From assembly GCA_018365455.1 (NCBI GenBank), contig JAGZJZ010000005.1, positions 62,001 through 126,000 on the forward strand: a stretch of 64,000 nucleotides of DNA, given 5' to 3'. The notes beneath the pieces were generated by a model. That model was not told the DNA's origin. It did not search any database and saw only the letters and a program-made list of their open reading frames with translations. Shown here piece by piece: positions 17,630 to 24,912 of this stretch. The stretch's first letter is position 1. Each line of letters opens with the position of its first letter. This DNA is from Clostridiales bacterium. GTDB taxonomy: Bacteria; Bacillota; Clostridia; Lachnospirales; Lachnospiraceae. Both the position numbers and the translations under genes were made by a program.

Positions 17630-19150
17630 GTGAAGGAAGTGTCTGACATTATATTAAAGGCAGAGGGCGTTACGAAAAAGTTTGGCGGAATCATCGCTTT
17701 AGAGAATGCCGGTCTGGAACTGAGAAAGGGAGAGGTGCATGCTCTGGTTGGTGCGAACGGAGCAGGAAAAAGTACTTTGATTAAAATTATTACAGCGGCT
17801 TTATCAAAGGATGGAGGAAAAATTTATCTGGATGGCAGTGAAATCAATGTAAAGTCTACATTTGAGGCGCGTGCCCTGGGAATCAGTGCTGTTTATCAGG
17901 AATTTAGTTTAATAAACACCGTATCCGTAGCGGAAAACATTTATATGGGGAAATTAATAAAGAAGAAAGTGGGTCCTGTGAATCAAATTGACTGGAAAAA
18001 GATAAATGATGAAGCTCAGAAAATTTTAGATTTATTAGAGTGTAATATCAAACCGGACGCAATTGTAGGAACCTTGAGTGTTGCCGGGAAGCAGATGGTA
18101 GAGATTGCGAAGGCACTCTCGAATGATATAAAGGTGCTGATCATGGATGAACCCACGGCTTCCTTATCGGACAATGATATTGAAAATATGTTTAAGGTTG
18201 TAAAAGGACTGCGGGAAAAAGGAATCAGTATCATCTATGTCTCCCACAGGCTGGAAGAACTGCCGATCATCTGTGACAGGATTTCGGTATACAGAGATGG
18301 AAAATACATGAAAACTTTAGATATAGAAGATGCGCCGAAAAATGTAATTATTGAAAACATGGTCGGTAAGAATATGACGGTTACCGAGCAGGCAAATTGT
18401 GCAACGAAAGAAGTTTTACTGGAAGTCAAAAATTTTTCTTCCGGCAAGAAGTTCAACAATGTGAATATGAAGCTTCACAAGGGAGAGATTCTGGGAATTG
18501 CAGGACTTGCCGGGGCAGGAAGAACTGAGTTTGTAAGGGCACTTTTTGGGGCAGATCCCAGGGATTCCGGAGAAGTTTTTATAGAAGGAAAAGAAGTACA
18601 TATAAGATCCCCAAGGGATGCTAAAAAGGCTGGAATAGGATTTGTTACAGAAGATAGAAAAGAAGAAGGTCTGATATTAAATATGGATCTGCATACAAAT
18701 GTGGGCATGACTATTCTGGATAAATTGAAAAAGAAAATCGGACTGGATTTGCATAGAGAAGTGGATCTGATGAATGGATATATCAAATCCCTCAGTATCA
18801 AATGCCGTGACGGAAATCAAAGAGCTCTGGATTTAAGCGGCGGAAATCAGCAGAAAGTTGTAATTGCAAAATGGCTGGCGACAGAACCGAAAGTCCTCAT
18901 TATGGATGAACCTACAAGAGGAATTGACATTGGCAGTAAAAATCAAATTTATGCACTGATCAACGAGCTGGCAAAACAGGGAATCGGAATTATTATGATT
19001 TCCTCAGATCTTCCCGAGGTGCTGCAGGTTTCAAACCGTATATTGGTTTTAGCAGCAGGAAAAGTCACCGGAGAGTTAGAAAATAAAGATTTGACACAAG
19101 AGGTACTGCTTGATTATGCAACCAGTACAGCAGCAGCCGCTGGCGTGTAA
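17630..19150 (+). CDS. RbsA/MglA-type double ATPase of sugar importer
   Basis: Fused two-domain ABC ATPase of 506 aa. The first domain has Walker A VGANGAGKST and Walker B VLIMDEPTASL; the second has the degenerate Walker A GLAGAGRTE typical of this class and the signature LSGGNQQKVVIAKWL. It energises uptake through the permease encoded next. The start is GTG at 17630, with GAAGG 5 bases upstream; a GTG three codons later is an alternative. The 207-base gap before it holds a palindromic repeat. Confidence 0.95.
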   Translation: MKEVSDIILKAEGVTKKFGGIIALENAGLELRKGEVHALVGANGAGKSTLIKIITAALSKDGGKIYLDGSEINVKSTFEARALGISAVYQEFSLINTVSVAENIYMGKLIKKKVGPVNQIDWKKINDEAQKILDLLECNIKPDAIVGTLSVAGKQMVEIAKALSNDIKVLIMDEPTASLSDNDIENMFKVVKGLREKGISIIYVSHRLEELPIICDRISVYRDGKYMKTLDIEDAPKNVIIENMVGKNMTVTEQANCATKEVLLEVKNFSSGKKFNNVNMKLHKGEILGIAGLAGAGRTEFVRALFGADPRDSGEVFIEGKEVHIRSPRDAKKAGIGFVTEDRKEEGLILNMDLHTNVGMTILDKLKKKIGLDLHREVDLMNGYIKSLSIKCRDGNQRALDLSGGNQQKVVIAKWLATEPKVLIMDEPTRGIDIGSKNQIYALINELAKQGIGIIMISSDLPEVLQVSNRILVLAAGKVTGELENKDLTQEVLLDYATSTAAAAGV

Positions 19151-19211
19151 TTGTATAACATGGAAACAGTGGGTTTCAGACATGCTTATGTAAATTTTGG
19201 AGGATAGAAAG

Positions 19212-20168
19212 ATGAATGCGAAAGCAAAAAGTTTCGATATAAAAGCATTTTTAATGAAGTATATCATGTATTTTGTTTTGGTTTTAATGTGTATTATTAT
19301 GACGGTAGCCAGTGACAAATTTTTAACCACAGCAAATTTAATGACAATTGTAAAACAGATATCCATACAGTCCATTGTTGCAATCGGTATGACGATGATT
19401 ATTATAACCGGAAATATTGATTTGAGTGTAGGTTCCATTGTAGCCTTTGCTTCTGTATGTGCAGCAATGATGATGAACGCCGGGCTGCCAATTCCCATTG
19501 CAATTATTCTTACCGTTTTAGTGGCGGGAGTATTAGGATTTATCTCGGGTGGTGTTACCGCGAAGCTGAAACTCCATTCATTCTTGGTAACACTGGCGCT
19601 GATGCAGGCATTCAGAGGACTGGCACAGACCATTACGGGCGGCTATCCGGTAGCAGGACTTCCGGATTCCTTTGGAAAAATAGCGTCTGGTTCCATTGGT
19701 CGGGTTCCCTTTCTTGTCATTTACATGATTATCTTCTATGCAGTTTTTATTTACATTATGAAATACACGGCATTTGGCAGATCGGTCTATGCTATAGGTG
19801 GAAATCAGGAGTCGGCACGGCTTTCCGGTATTAACGTGGAAAAAGTAAAAACAATGGTTTTCGTTATTTCATCTATGCTCTGCGGTGTTGCAGGCGTGCT
19901 GTTAACATCCAAGGTACGTTCCGGAGACCCCACTTGTGCTAACGGCTGGGAAATGGATACCATCGCTGGTGCCATCATCGGCGGAACGAATATGATGGGC
20001 GGTGAAGGAAAGCTTGGCGGAACCATTATTGGTTTACTATTCGTTGGAATCTTAAGCAATGGTATGGTATTATTAGGTGTAAATGCATATATGCAGAGCG
20101 TTATTAAGGGTCTTGTTATCTTTGGTGCGGTTATTATCAACAGCATCCAGAAGAGAAGCCAGGCGTAG
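19212..20168 (+). CDS. RbsC-type sugar ABC permease
   Basis: CUT2 class permease of about 318 aa with eight to ten membrane segments and the family motif TGNIDLSVGSIVAFASV, followed by GGNQESARLSGINVEKVK. A TTG further upstream is in frame, but GGAGG at 19199-19203 places the start at the ATG at 19212. It completes the importer begun by the binding protein and ATPase. Confidence 0.94.
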   Translation: MNAKAKSFDIKAFLMKYIMYFVLVLMCIIMTVASDKFLTTANLMTIVKQISIQSIVAIGMTMIIITGNIDLSVGSIVAFASVCAAMMMNAGLPIPIAIILTVLVAGVLGFISGGVTAKLKLHSFLVTLALMQAFRGLAQTITGGYPVAGLPDSFGKIASGSIGRVPFLVIYMIIFYAVFIYIMKYTAFGRSVYAIGGNQESARLSGINVEKVKTMVFVISSMLCGVAGVLLTSKVRSGDPTCANGWEMDTIAGAIIGGTNMMGGEGKLGGTIIGLLFVGILSNGMVLLGVNAYMQSVIKGLVIFGAVIINSIQKRSQA

Positions 20169-20207
20169 GGTGTGTTTAGACGAGCGTAAATTTGGGAGGA
20201 ATAAAGA

Positions 20208-21254
20208 ATGAACAGTTTAGAACGTTTTTATGCAACGGTAGACAGAAAGCCGGTAGACAGACCGGCGGCATGGCTTGGTATGCCGGATATTTTTGCACAG
20301 CCGGCGTTATTTGATTATTACGGTGTAAAAAATATGCACGAATTAAAACTGGCGGTGGGAGATGACTTCTATGCGGTAGAGGTACCCTATCAGTCGCCAA
20401 CGGCAAGTGCAATTTATGCAGCATTTGACTGGTATATGGATGGAAATGTGGATGCAGAAGACCGGACCTTAACGGCAGACGGATGCTTTAAAGATGCAGA
20501 AGACCTGGAGGACTTGGATTTCTTTGCGTGGCCGGATCCAGCCAAATATATTGATGTGGAAGAATGCAGACGCAGAGTAGAACTGGCGCCTGAAGGCAAA
20601 GTGGTTTTGGGCATGATGTGGTCAGCTCATTTTCAGGACGCATGCGCTTCCTTTGGAATGGAGACAGCACTCATGAATATGATTGCCAATCCACAAGTGT
20701 ATGAGGCGGTGAATGATAAGATTGTGGAGTTCTACCTGAAAGCAAATGAAATATTTTACGAAGCAACAAAAGGAAAATTAAATGCAGTACTGATCGGCAA
20801 TGATATGGGAAGCCAGCGGGGACTGATGCTCTCTCCGGCAATGGTAAGAGAGTTTATCATACCAGGCTGTAGAAAACTGGTAGAACAGGCGCACAGTTAT
20901 GGATTGAAAGTTATTTATCATTCCTGTGGTTCAATTTCTGATGTTATTCCGGATTTAATAGAAGCCGGTGTAGATATTGTACACCCCATTCAGGCACTTG
21001 CAGCCGGTATGAAGCCGGAGCTCCTGAAAGAAAAATTTGATGGTAAGGTTTCCTTCTGCGGCGGTGTAGATACCCAGGATCTTTTGGTAAACGGAACACC
21101 GGAAGAAGTGTGTGGGAAAGTCAGAGAGTTACGCACCATCTTTCCAACAGGGTTAATTATTTCTCCAAGCCACGAAGCAATTATGCCGGATGTGCCGCCG
21201 GCAAACATAAAAGCCCTGTTTGATGAAGCACAGAAAATCTATGGCGAAGTGTAA
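20208..21254 (+). CDS. UroD-superfamily protein (MtaA-like methyltransferase fold)
   Basis: 348 aa of the uroporphyrinogen decarboxylase/MtaA superfamily. The zinc-type ligands of methyltransferase members are present: His238 and Cys240 in YHSCGS and Cys284 in SFCGGVDTQ. It is not a haem enzyme by context: it follows a sugar importer and precedes a mutarotase-like gene. Known relatives move methyl groups to corrinoid proteins or coenzyme M, but no corrinoid protein or reactivase gene is nearby, so the reaction is unknown. GGGAGGA precedes the ATG. Confidence 0.85.
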   Translation: MNSLERFYATVDRKPVDRPAAWLGMPDIFAQPALFDYYGVKNMHELKLAVGDDFYAVEVPYQSPTASAIYAAFDWYMDGNVDAEDRTLTADGCFKDAEDLEDLDFFAWPDPAKYIDVEECRRRVELAPEGKVVLGMMWSAHFQDACASFGMETALMNMIANPQVYEAVNDKIVEFYLKANEIFYEATKGKLNAVLIGNDMGSQRGLMLSPAMVREFIIPGCRKLVEQAHSYGLKVIYHSCGSISDVIPDLIEAGVDIVHPIQALAAGMKPELLKEKFDGKVSFCGGVDTQDLLVNGTPEEVCGKVRELRTIFPTGLIISPSHEAIMPDVPPANIKALFDEAQKIYGEV

Positions 21255-21329
21255 CATTAATACAGAAATGGATAGGGTAAAAGCGATAGGAATAACGCAG
21301 GCAGGCTTGCGCTAAACAGGGGGATTCAT

Positions 21330-21653
21330 ATGAAAAGAATAGGTGAAATGATCAAAATAAAACCCGAGGGTCTGGAACAGTACAAAGCATATCATGCAGA
21401 CCCCCTTCCGGGAGTAAATGAAATACTGAAAGCATGCAATATCCAGAACTATTCTATCTATCAAAGAGGGGACTACATGTTTGCGTACTATGAATATGTG
21501 GGAGAAGACTTTGATGCAGACATGGCAAAAGTCGCAGCCGATCCGGCGACGCAAAAGTGGTGGGATCTGGTTAAGCCGTTGATGCAGCCTCTGGAGGACA
21601 GGAAAGAAGAGGAATTCTGGTCCGGGATGGAAGAGGTTTATCATTTAGAGTAA
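21330..21653 (+). CDS. L-rhamnose mutarotase-like protein
   Basis: 107 aa, small ferredoxin-like-fold protein of the RhaM family, which interconverts the alpha and beta anomers of L-rhamnose. Visible family features are the N-terminal KRIGEMIKIKPEGLEQYKAYH with a conserved His, the NYSIYQRGDYMFAYYEY strand, and WWDLVKPLMQPL near the C-terminus. It is the last gene of the sugar locus and is followed by a terminator. No rhamnose isomerase, kinase or aldolase is nearby, so the exact sugar is not proven. Confidence 0.85.
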   Translation: MKRIGEMIKIKPEGLEQYKAYHADPLPGVNEILKACNIQNYSIYQRGDYMFAYYEYVGEDFDADMAKVAADPATQKWWDLVKPLMQPLEDRKEEEFWSGMEEVYHLE

Positions 21654-21663
21654 ATCTTATAAG

Positions 21664-21697
21664 ACACGCTCAAGTGGTTCAGGAGCGTGTTTTTTTA
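21664..21697 (+). terminator. Intrinsic terminator of the sugar locus
   Basis: ACACGCTC (21664-21671) pairs with GAGCGTGT (21683-21690), followed by seven T. The stem carries the same GAGCGTGTTT core as the dispersed repeat family. Confidence 0.9.
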
Positions 21698-21785
21698 ATT
21701 CAGTCAAAACTTTTCAGGTGGCATTGATTAAGAATTTGGGCTATAATATAAAAATATAGATATTGTCTGAAAGAAGGTGAACCAT

Positions 21786-23456
21786 TTGAAAAAGATATTG
21801 CCCATTGGGAAGCAGGATTTTCGTATTATAAGGGAAAAGAATAATTATTATGTTGACAAGACACTGCTGATTCAGGAGTTTCTGGAGAGGGATGCAGCTG
21901 TGACACTTGTTACCAGACCCAGACGTTTTGGTAAGACATTGGGGATGAGCATGCTTGCTGAGTTTTTGGATATCACAAAGGATGCGGGGGATATATTTGA
22001 AGGTACCAGGATCATGGAGACTGTATATGCACATCGGATGAATAAGGCACCTGTTATATTTATAAGCTTTAAGGACTGTAAGGGAAGCAGCAGTACATTT
22101 TTAATCAGCCTTCTTTATGACAGCCTGAAATCTCTGCTGGATGAATATATAGAGATCATCCGGGATAAAAAAGTGTCTGATACTGTCCGATATGATCTGA
22201 AGAGAATCTATCAGGAGTTGAAAGAAAGAGGGGATGATCTGGCACTGATTTCCAATTGCCTCTATAAATTGAGTAAAGCATTGTACGAATATTATGGTAT
22301 ACGTCCCTATATTTTAATTGATGAATATGATACACCCTTTATAGAAGCACATGTGAATGGATATTATGATAAAGTCCATGATGTCCTGGCAACGCTTCTT
22401 CGAACTGCATTAAAAGATAATGAATACCTGAACGCATCCATGCTAACCGGAATTCAACGTGTTGCAAAAGAAAACATTTTTTCGGACTTAAATAACCTGT
22501 TGGTATGTACGGTAAAGGATCCTGAATATGCGGACTGTTTTGGATTTACGAACACAGAGGCTGGAGTATTGTTGAATTATTATGGACTGGAACTGGATGA
22601 GCATGTGAAAGAGATGTATGACGGATATAGATTTGGAGGCGTTGAAATCTATAATCCGTGGTCTGTAATTAATTATGCCAACAGAAAATGTCTGGAATCC
22701 TTCTGGGTAAATACCAGTTCGAATACCATGGTTAAAAAAGCGATATCATCTGCGGATCAATCATTTTTAGGGAGTTACGAAACATTGATGGAAAGTGGTG
22801 AGGTTTCGGTTGTAGCAGATATTCAAACTTCTTTTTATGAAGAAAAAAGCAGTGCCTCGTTGTGGGGGTTGTTGATTAATGCCGGGTATGTCACAATTCA
22901 AAATGTGATTCGCAATAACAAATATGTTCTGCGTATTCCAAATGGTGAGGTACGGGAATCATTTAAAGCGCTGACGGCACATTATCTTCATGTTGGAAGT
23001 AACCAACTGGAAGTTCTGGCAACTGCACTGATGGAAAAAGACATAGAAACCTTTGAACAAATTTATCGGGAGATACTTTTATCACTGCCCTCTTATCATG
23101 ATTTGACAAAGAGAGACAGAGAAAGCAGCTATCACATGATGATGCTTGGGATGTGTGTATACTTAAGTGATATCTACGAAATAAAAAGCAATCGTGAGAG
23201 TGGAAAGGGAAGAAGTGATATCCTTATGATATCCAGAAGAAAAGAAAATCCACATATAATTATGGAGTTTAAGTATACAGACAGGACGAATCATAATCTG
23301 GAAGCTCTGGCAAAGGAGGCTATCGCACAGATTGAGAATTTACAATATGCTCATGGTTTAAATGGCGAAATTATATATATTGGGCTTGCTCACTATCAAA
23401 AAGAAGCAAAAGTGGAATATCGGATTGTATCGCAAGGGATATTTAGCAGGGCATAA
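21786..23456 (+). CDS. AAA-ATPase-like / PD-(D/E)XK nuclease-like protein
   Basis: About 556 aa, a common Clostridia/Bacteroidetes family with an N-terminal AAA-ATPase-like domain and a C-terminal PD-(D/E)XK nuclease-like domain (DUF1703). The N-terminus MKKILPIGKQDFR is family-typical and supports the TTG start at 21786, with GAAGG 8 bases upstream; a GTG at 21777 overlaps that ribosome site. The Walker-like loop is RPRRFGKTLGMSML, the Walker B-like segment ILIDEYDTPFIEA, and the nuclease motif GRSDILM...IIMEFKY. Members are often multi-copy and mobile-looking; their role is unknown. It stands alone between two hairpins. Confidence 0.85.
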   Translation: MKKILPIGKQDFRIIREKNNYYVDKTLLIQEFLERDAAVTLVTRPRRFGKTLGMSMLAEFLDITKDAGDIFEGTRIMETVYAHRMNKAPVIFISFKDCKGSSSTFLISLLYDSLKSLLDEYIEIIRDKKVSDTVRYDLKRIYQELKERGDDLALISNCLYKLSKALYEYYGIRPYILIDEYDTPFIEAHVNGYYDKVHDVLATLLRTALKDNEYLNASMLTGIQRVAKENIFSDLNNLLVCTVKDPEYADCFGFTNTEAGVLLNYYGLELDEHVKEMYDGYRFGGVEIYNPWSVINYANRKCLESFWVNTSSNTMVKKAISSADQSFLGSYETLMESGEVSVVADIQTSFYEEKSSASLWGLLINAGYVTIQNVIRNNKYVLRIPNGEVRESFKALTAHYLHVGSNQLEVLATALMEKDIETFEQIYREILLSLPSYHDLTKRDRESSYHMMMLGMCVYLSDIYEIKSNRESGKGRSDILMISRRKENPHIIMEFKYTDRTNHNLEALAKEAIAQIENLQYAHGLNGEIIYIGLAHYQKEAKVEYRIVSQGIFSRA

Positions 23457-23472
23457 ATCATGCTCTGCTAAA
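23442..23472. terminator. Hairpin over the stop codon of the AAA/PD-(D/E)XK gene
   Basis: TTTAGCAGGGCAT (23442-23454) pairs with ATGCTCTGCTAAA (23460-23472) with one G-U pair. The stem includes the stop codon region. On the + strand A residues follow rather than T, so termination there is doubtful; on the - strand the T-run is correct. Confidence 0.6.
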
Positions 23473-23563
23473 AAAATGGATAATTTTTGAATAATAACAA
23501 ATAATAGCGAAAGAATATTTACTACGTAAATATAAGCATTTGCATTAGAAAGAGGGAAATTAT

Positions 23564-24727
23564 TTGTTAATTATAAAAGGAAAAATCCATACGATGGAAG
23601 GAAAAACCTATGAAAATGGGTACGTCCGTACCAAAGGCAGCAAAATTGTGGAAGTGGGGGGCATGGAAGAGTTGTTCCCGCTCAGCGGTGAGGATGAGAT
23701 CATAGATGCGGGAGGCAGCTGGGTAATGCCCGGTATCATTGAATCCCATTGCCATATTGGAATTACGGAAGAAAAACATGGGAGCATTGGAGATGACAGC
23801 AATGAGGTGACGGACCCTGTTACGCCTGCTCTTCGGGCAATTGATGCTATCGATCCGTTAGACCCGGCATTTCATGAAGCGATTATGGCTGGGATTACTT
23901 CTGTCATGGCGGGGCCTGGCAGTTCCAATGTGGTGGGCGGACAATTTGCATTCCTGAAGACACACGGGCGCTGTATTGATGACATGGTGATCCGGCAGCC
24001 GGCTGCGATGAAGATAGCTTTTGGAGAGAATCCAAAGACGAACTATGGAAACAAGGATGTATGCCCCGCTACCCGCATGGGAATTGCATCTCTTCTAAGG
24101 GAAACGCTTTTTCAGGCAAGGAATTATTTTCTGAAAAAAGAGGCTGGAAAGATAGATAAGGGTGATGAAGATTTCCAAATGGAATCCTGGATCCCTGTTT
24201 TTCGGAAAGAAATCCCATTAAAGGCACATGTGCACAGAGCAGATGATATCTTGACGGCAATTCGAATTGCAAAAGAATATGAAGTGGATTTAACCCTGGA
24301 TCATTGTACAGAGGGACATCTGATAACGGAAAAAATAGTGGAATCCGGTTATCCCTGTATTGTGGGTCCTGATTTAACTTCCAAATCTAAAATAGAAATT
24401 GAGAATTTGAGTTTTAAGACGGATAAAATCCTGCAGGAGAGCGGAGTGCTGATCGCAATTACAACCGATCATCCGGTTTCCATGATACGTTACCTTCCCT
24501 TATGTGCAGGGCTTTCCGTAAAGCAGGGGCTGCCCATGGAAGAAGGATTAAAGGCAATCACAATTAATCCGGCAGTCATATGCGGAGTATCGGACCGGGT
24601 TGGCAGCCTGCAACCGGGTAAGGATGCAGATATTGTGATCTTTTCAGGTAATCCACTGGAAATTTTTACACAGACGCTGTATACGATCATAGACGGGAAG
24701 ATTGTTTATAAAAATGGAGATATCTAG
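23564..24727 (+). CDS. Metal-dependent amidohydrolase
   Basis: 387 aa, amidohydrolase superfamily, imidazolonepropionase-like subgroup. Metal-binding pieces are SHCHIG near residue 62, HVHRADD, LDHCTEGH and the catalytic Asp in ITTDHPVSM. The start is TTG with AGAGGG 7 bases upstream. The C-terminus has the usual KDADIVIFSGNPLE strand of the composite beta-sandwich. Related proteins cleave imides, dipeptides or carboxamides; the substrate cannot be assigned. It is monocistronic. Confidence 0.88.
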   Translation: MLIIKGKIHTMEGKTYENGYVRTKGSKIVEVGGMEELFPLSGEDEIIDAGGSWVMPGIIESHCHIGITEEKHGSIGDDSNEVTDPVTPALRAIDAIDPLDPAFHEAIMAGITSVMAGPGSSNVVGGQFAFLKTHGRCIDDMVIRQPAAMKIAFGENPKTNYGNKDVCPATRMGIASLLRETLFQARNYFLKKEAGKIDKGDEDFQMESWIPVFRKEIPLKAHVHRADDILTAIRIAKEYEVDLTLDHCTEGHLITEKIVESGYPCIVGPDLTSKSKIEIENLSFKTDKILQESGVLIAITTDHPVSMIRYLPLCAGLSVKQGLPMEEGLKAITINPAVICGVSDRVGSLQPGKDADIVIFSGNPLEIFTQTLYTIIDGKIVYKNGDI

Positions 24728-24801
24728 TACTCCATCCTCCGCCTTGCAGACTGACAAAATAATCAGCACTGTCAGTAGGGTTTCTGGCTTGATGGAGTAC
24801 T
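24726..24801. repeat. Nested inverted repeat
   Basis: AGTACTCCATC (24726-24736) and GATGGAGTACT (24791-24801) are a perfect 11-bp inverted pair. Between them ACTGACA and TGTCAGT form an inner pair. The structure starts at the stop codon of the amidohydrolase gene and may be its terminator or a small insertion-type element; there is no T-run. Confidence 0.6.
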
Positions 24802-24869
24802 GGGGTGAACAGTTATAAACGTTACACTACCAGACGCCATAATCGAGAGTATTGGGTGATTCTGAGAAG

Positions 24870-24908
24870 GGGACGCTTTGTATGATATCGCTATCTACAA
24901 AGCGTCCC
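24870..24908. terminator. Hairpin between convergent genes
   Basis: GGGACGCTTTGTA (24870-24882) pairs perfectly with TACAAAGCGTCCC (24896-24908). It lies between the amidohydrolase (+) and the HD-GYP/GGDEF gene (-) and ends 4 bases before the stop of the latter. It lacks a clear U-tract. Confidence 0.6.
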
Positions 24909-24912
24909 TGAA

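Noticed and set aside
20208..21254. HemE (haem biosynthesis) assignment
   Set aside because: No other haem genes nearby, and the Cys-containing metal site belongs to the methyltransferase-like branch rather than to HemE.
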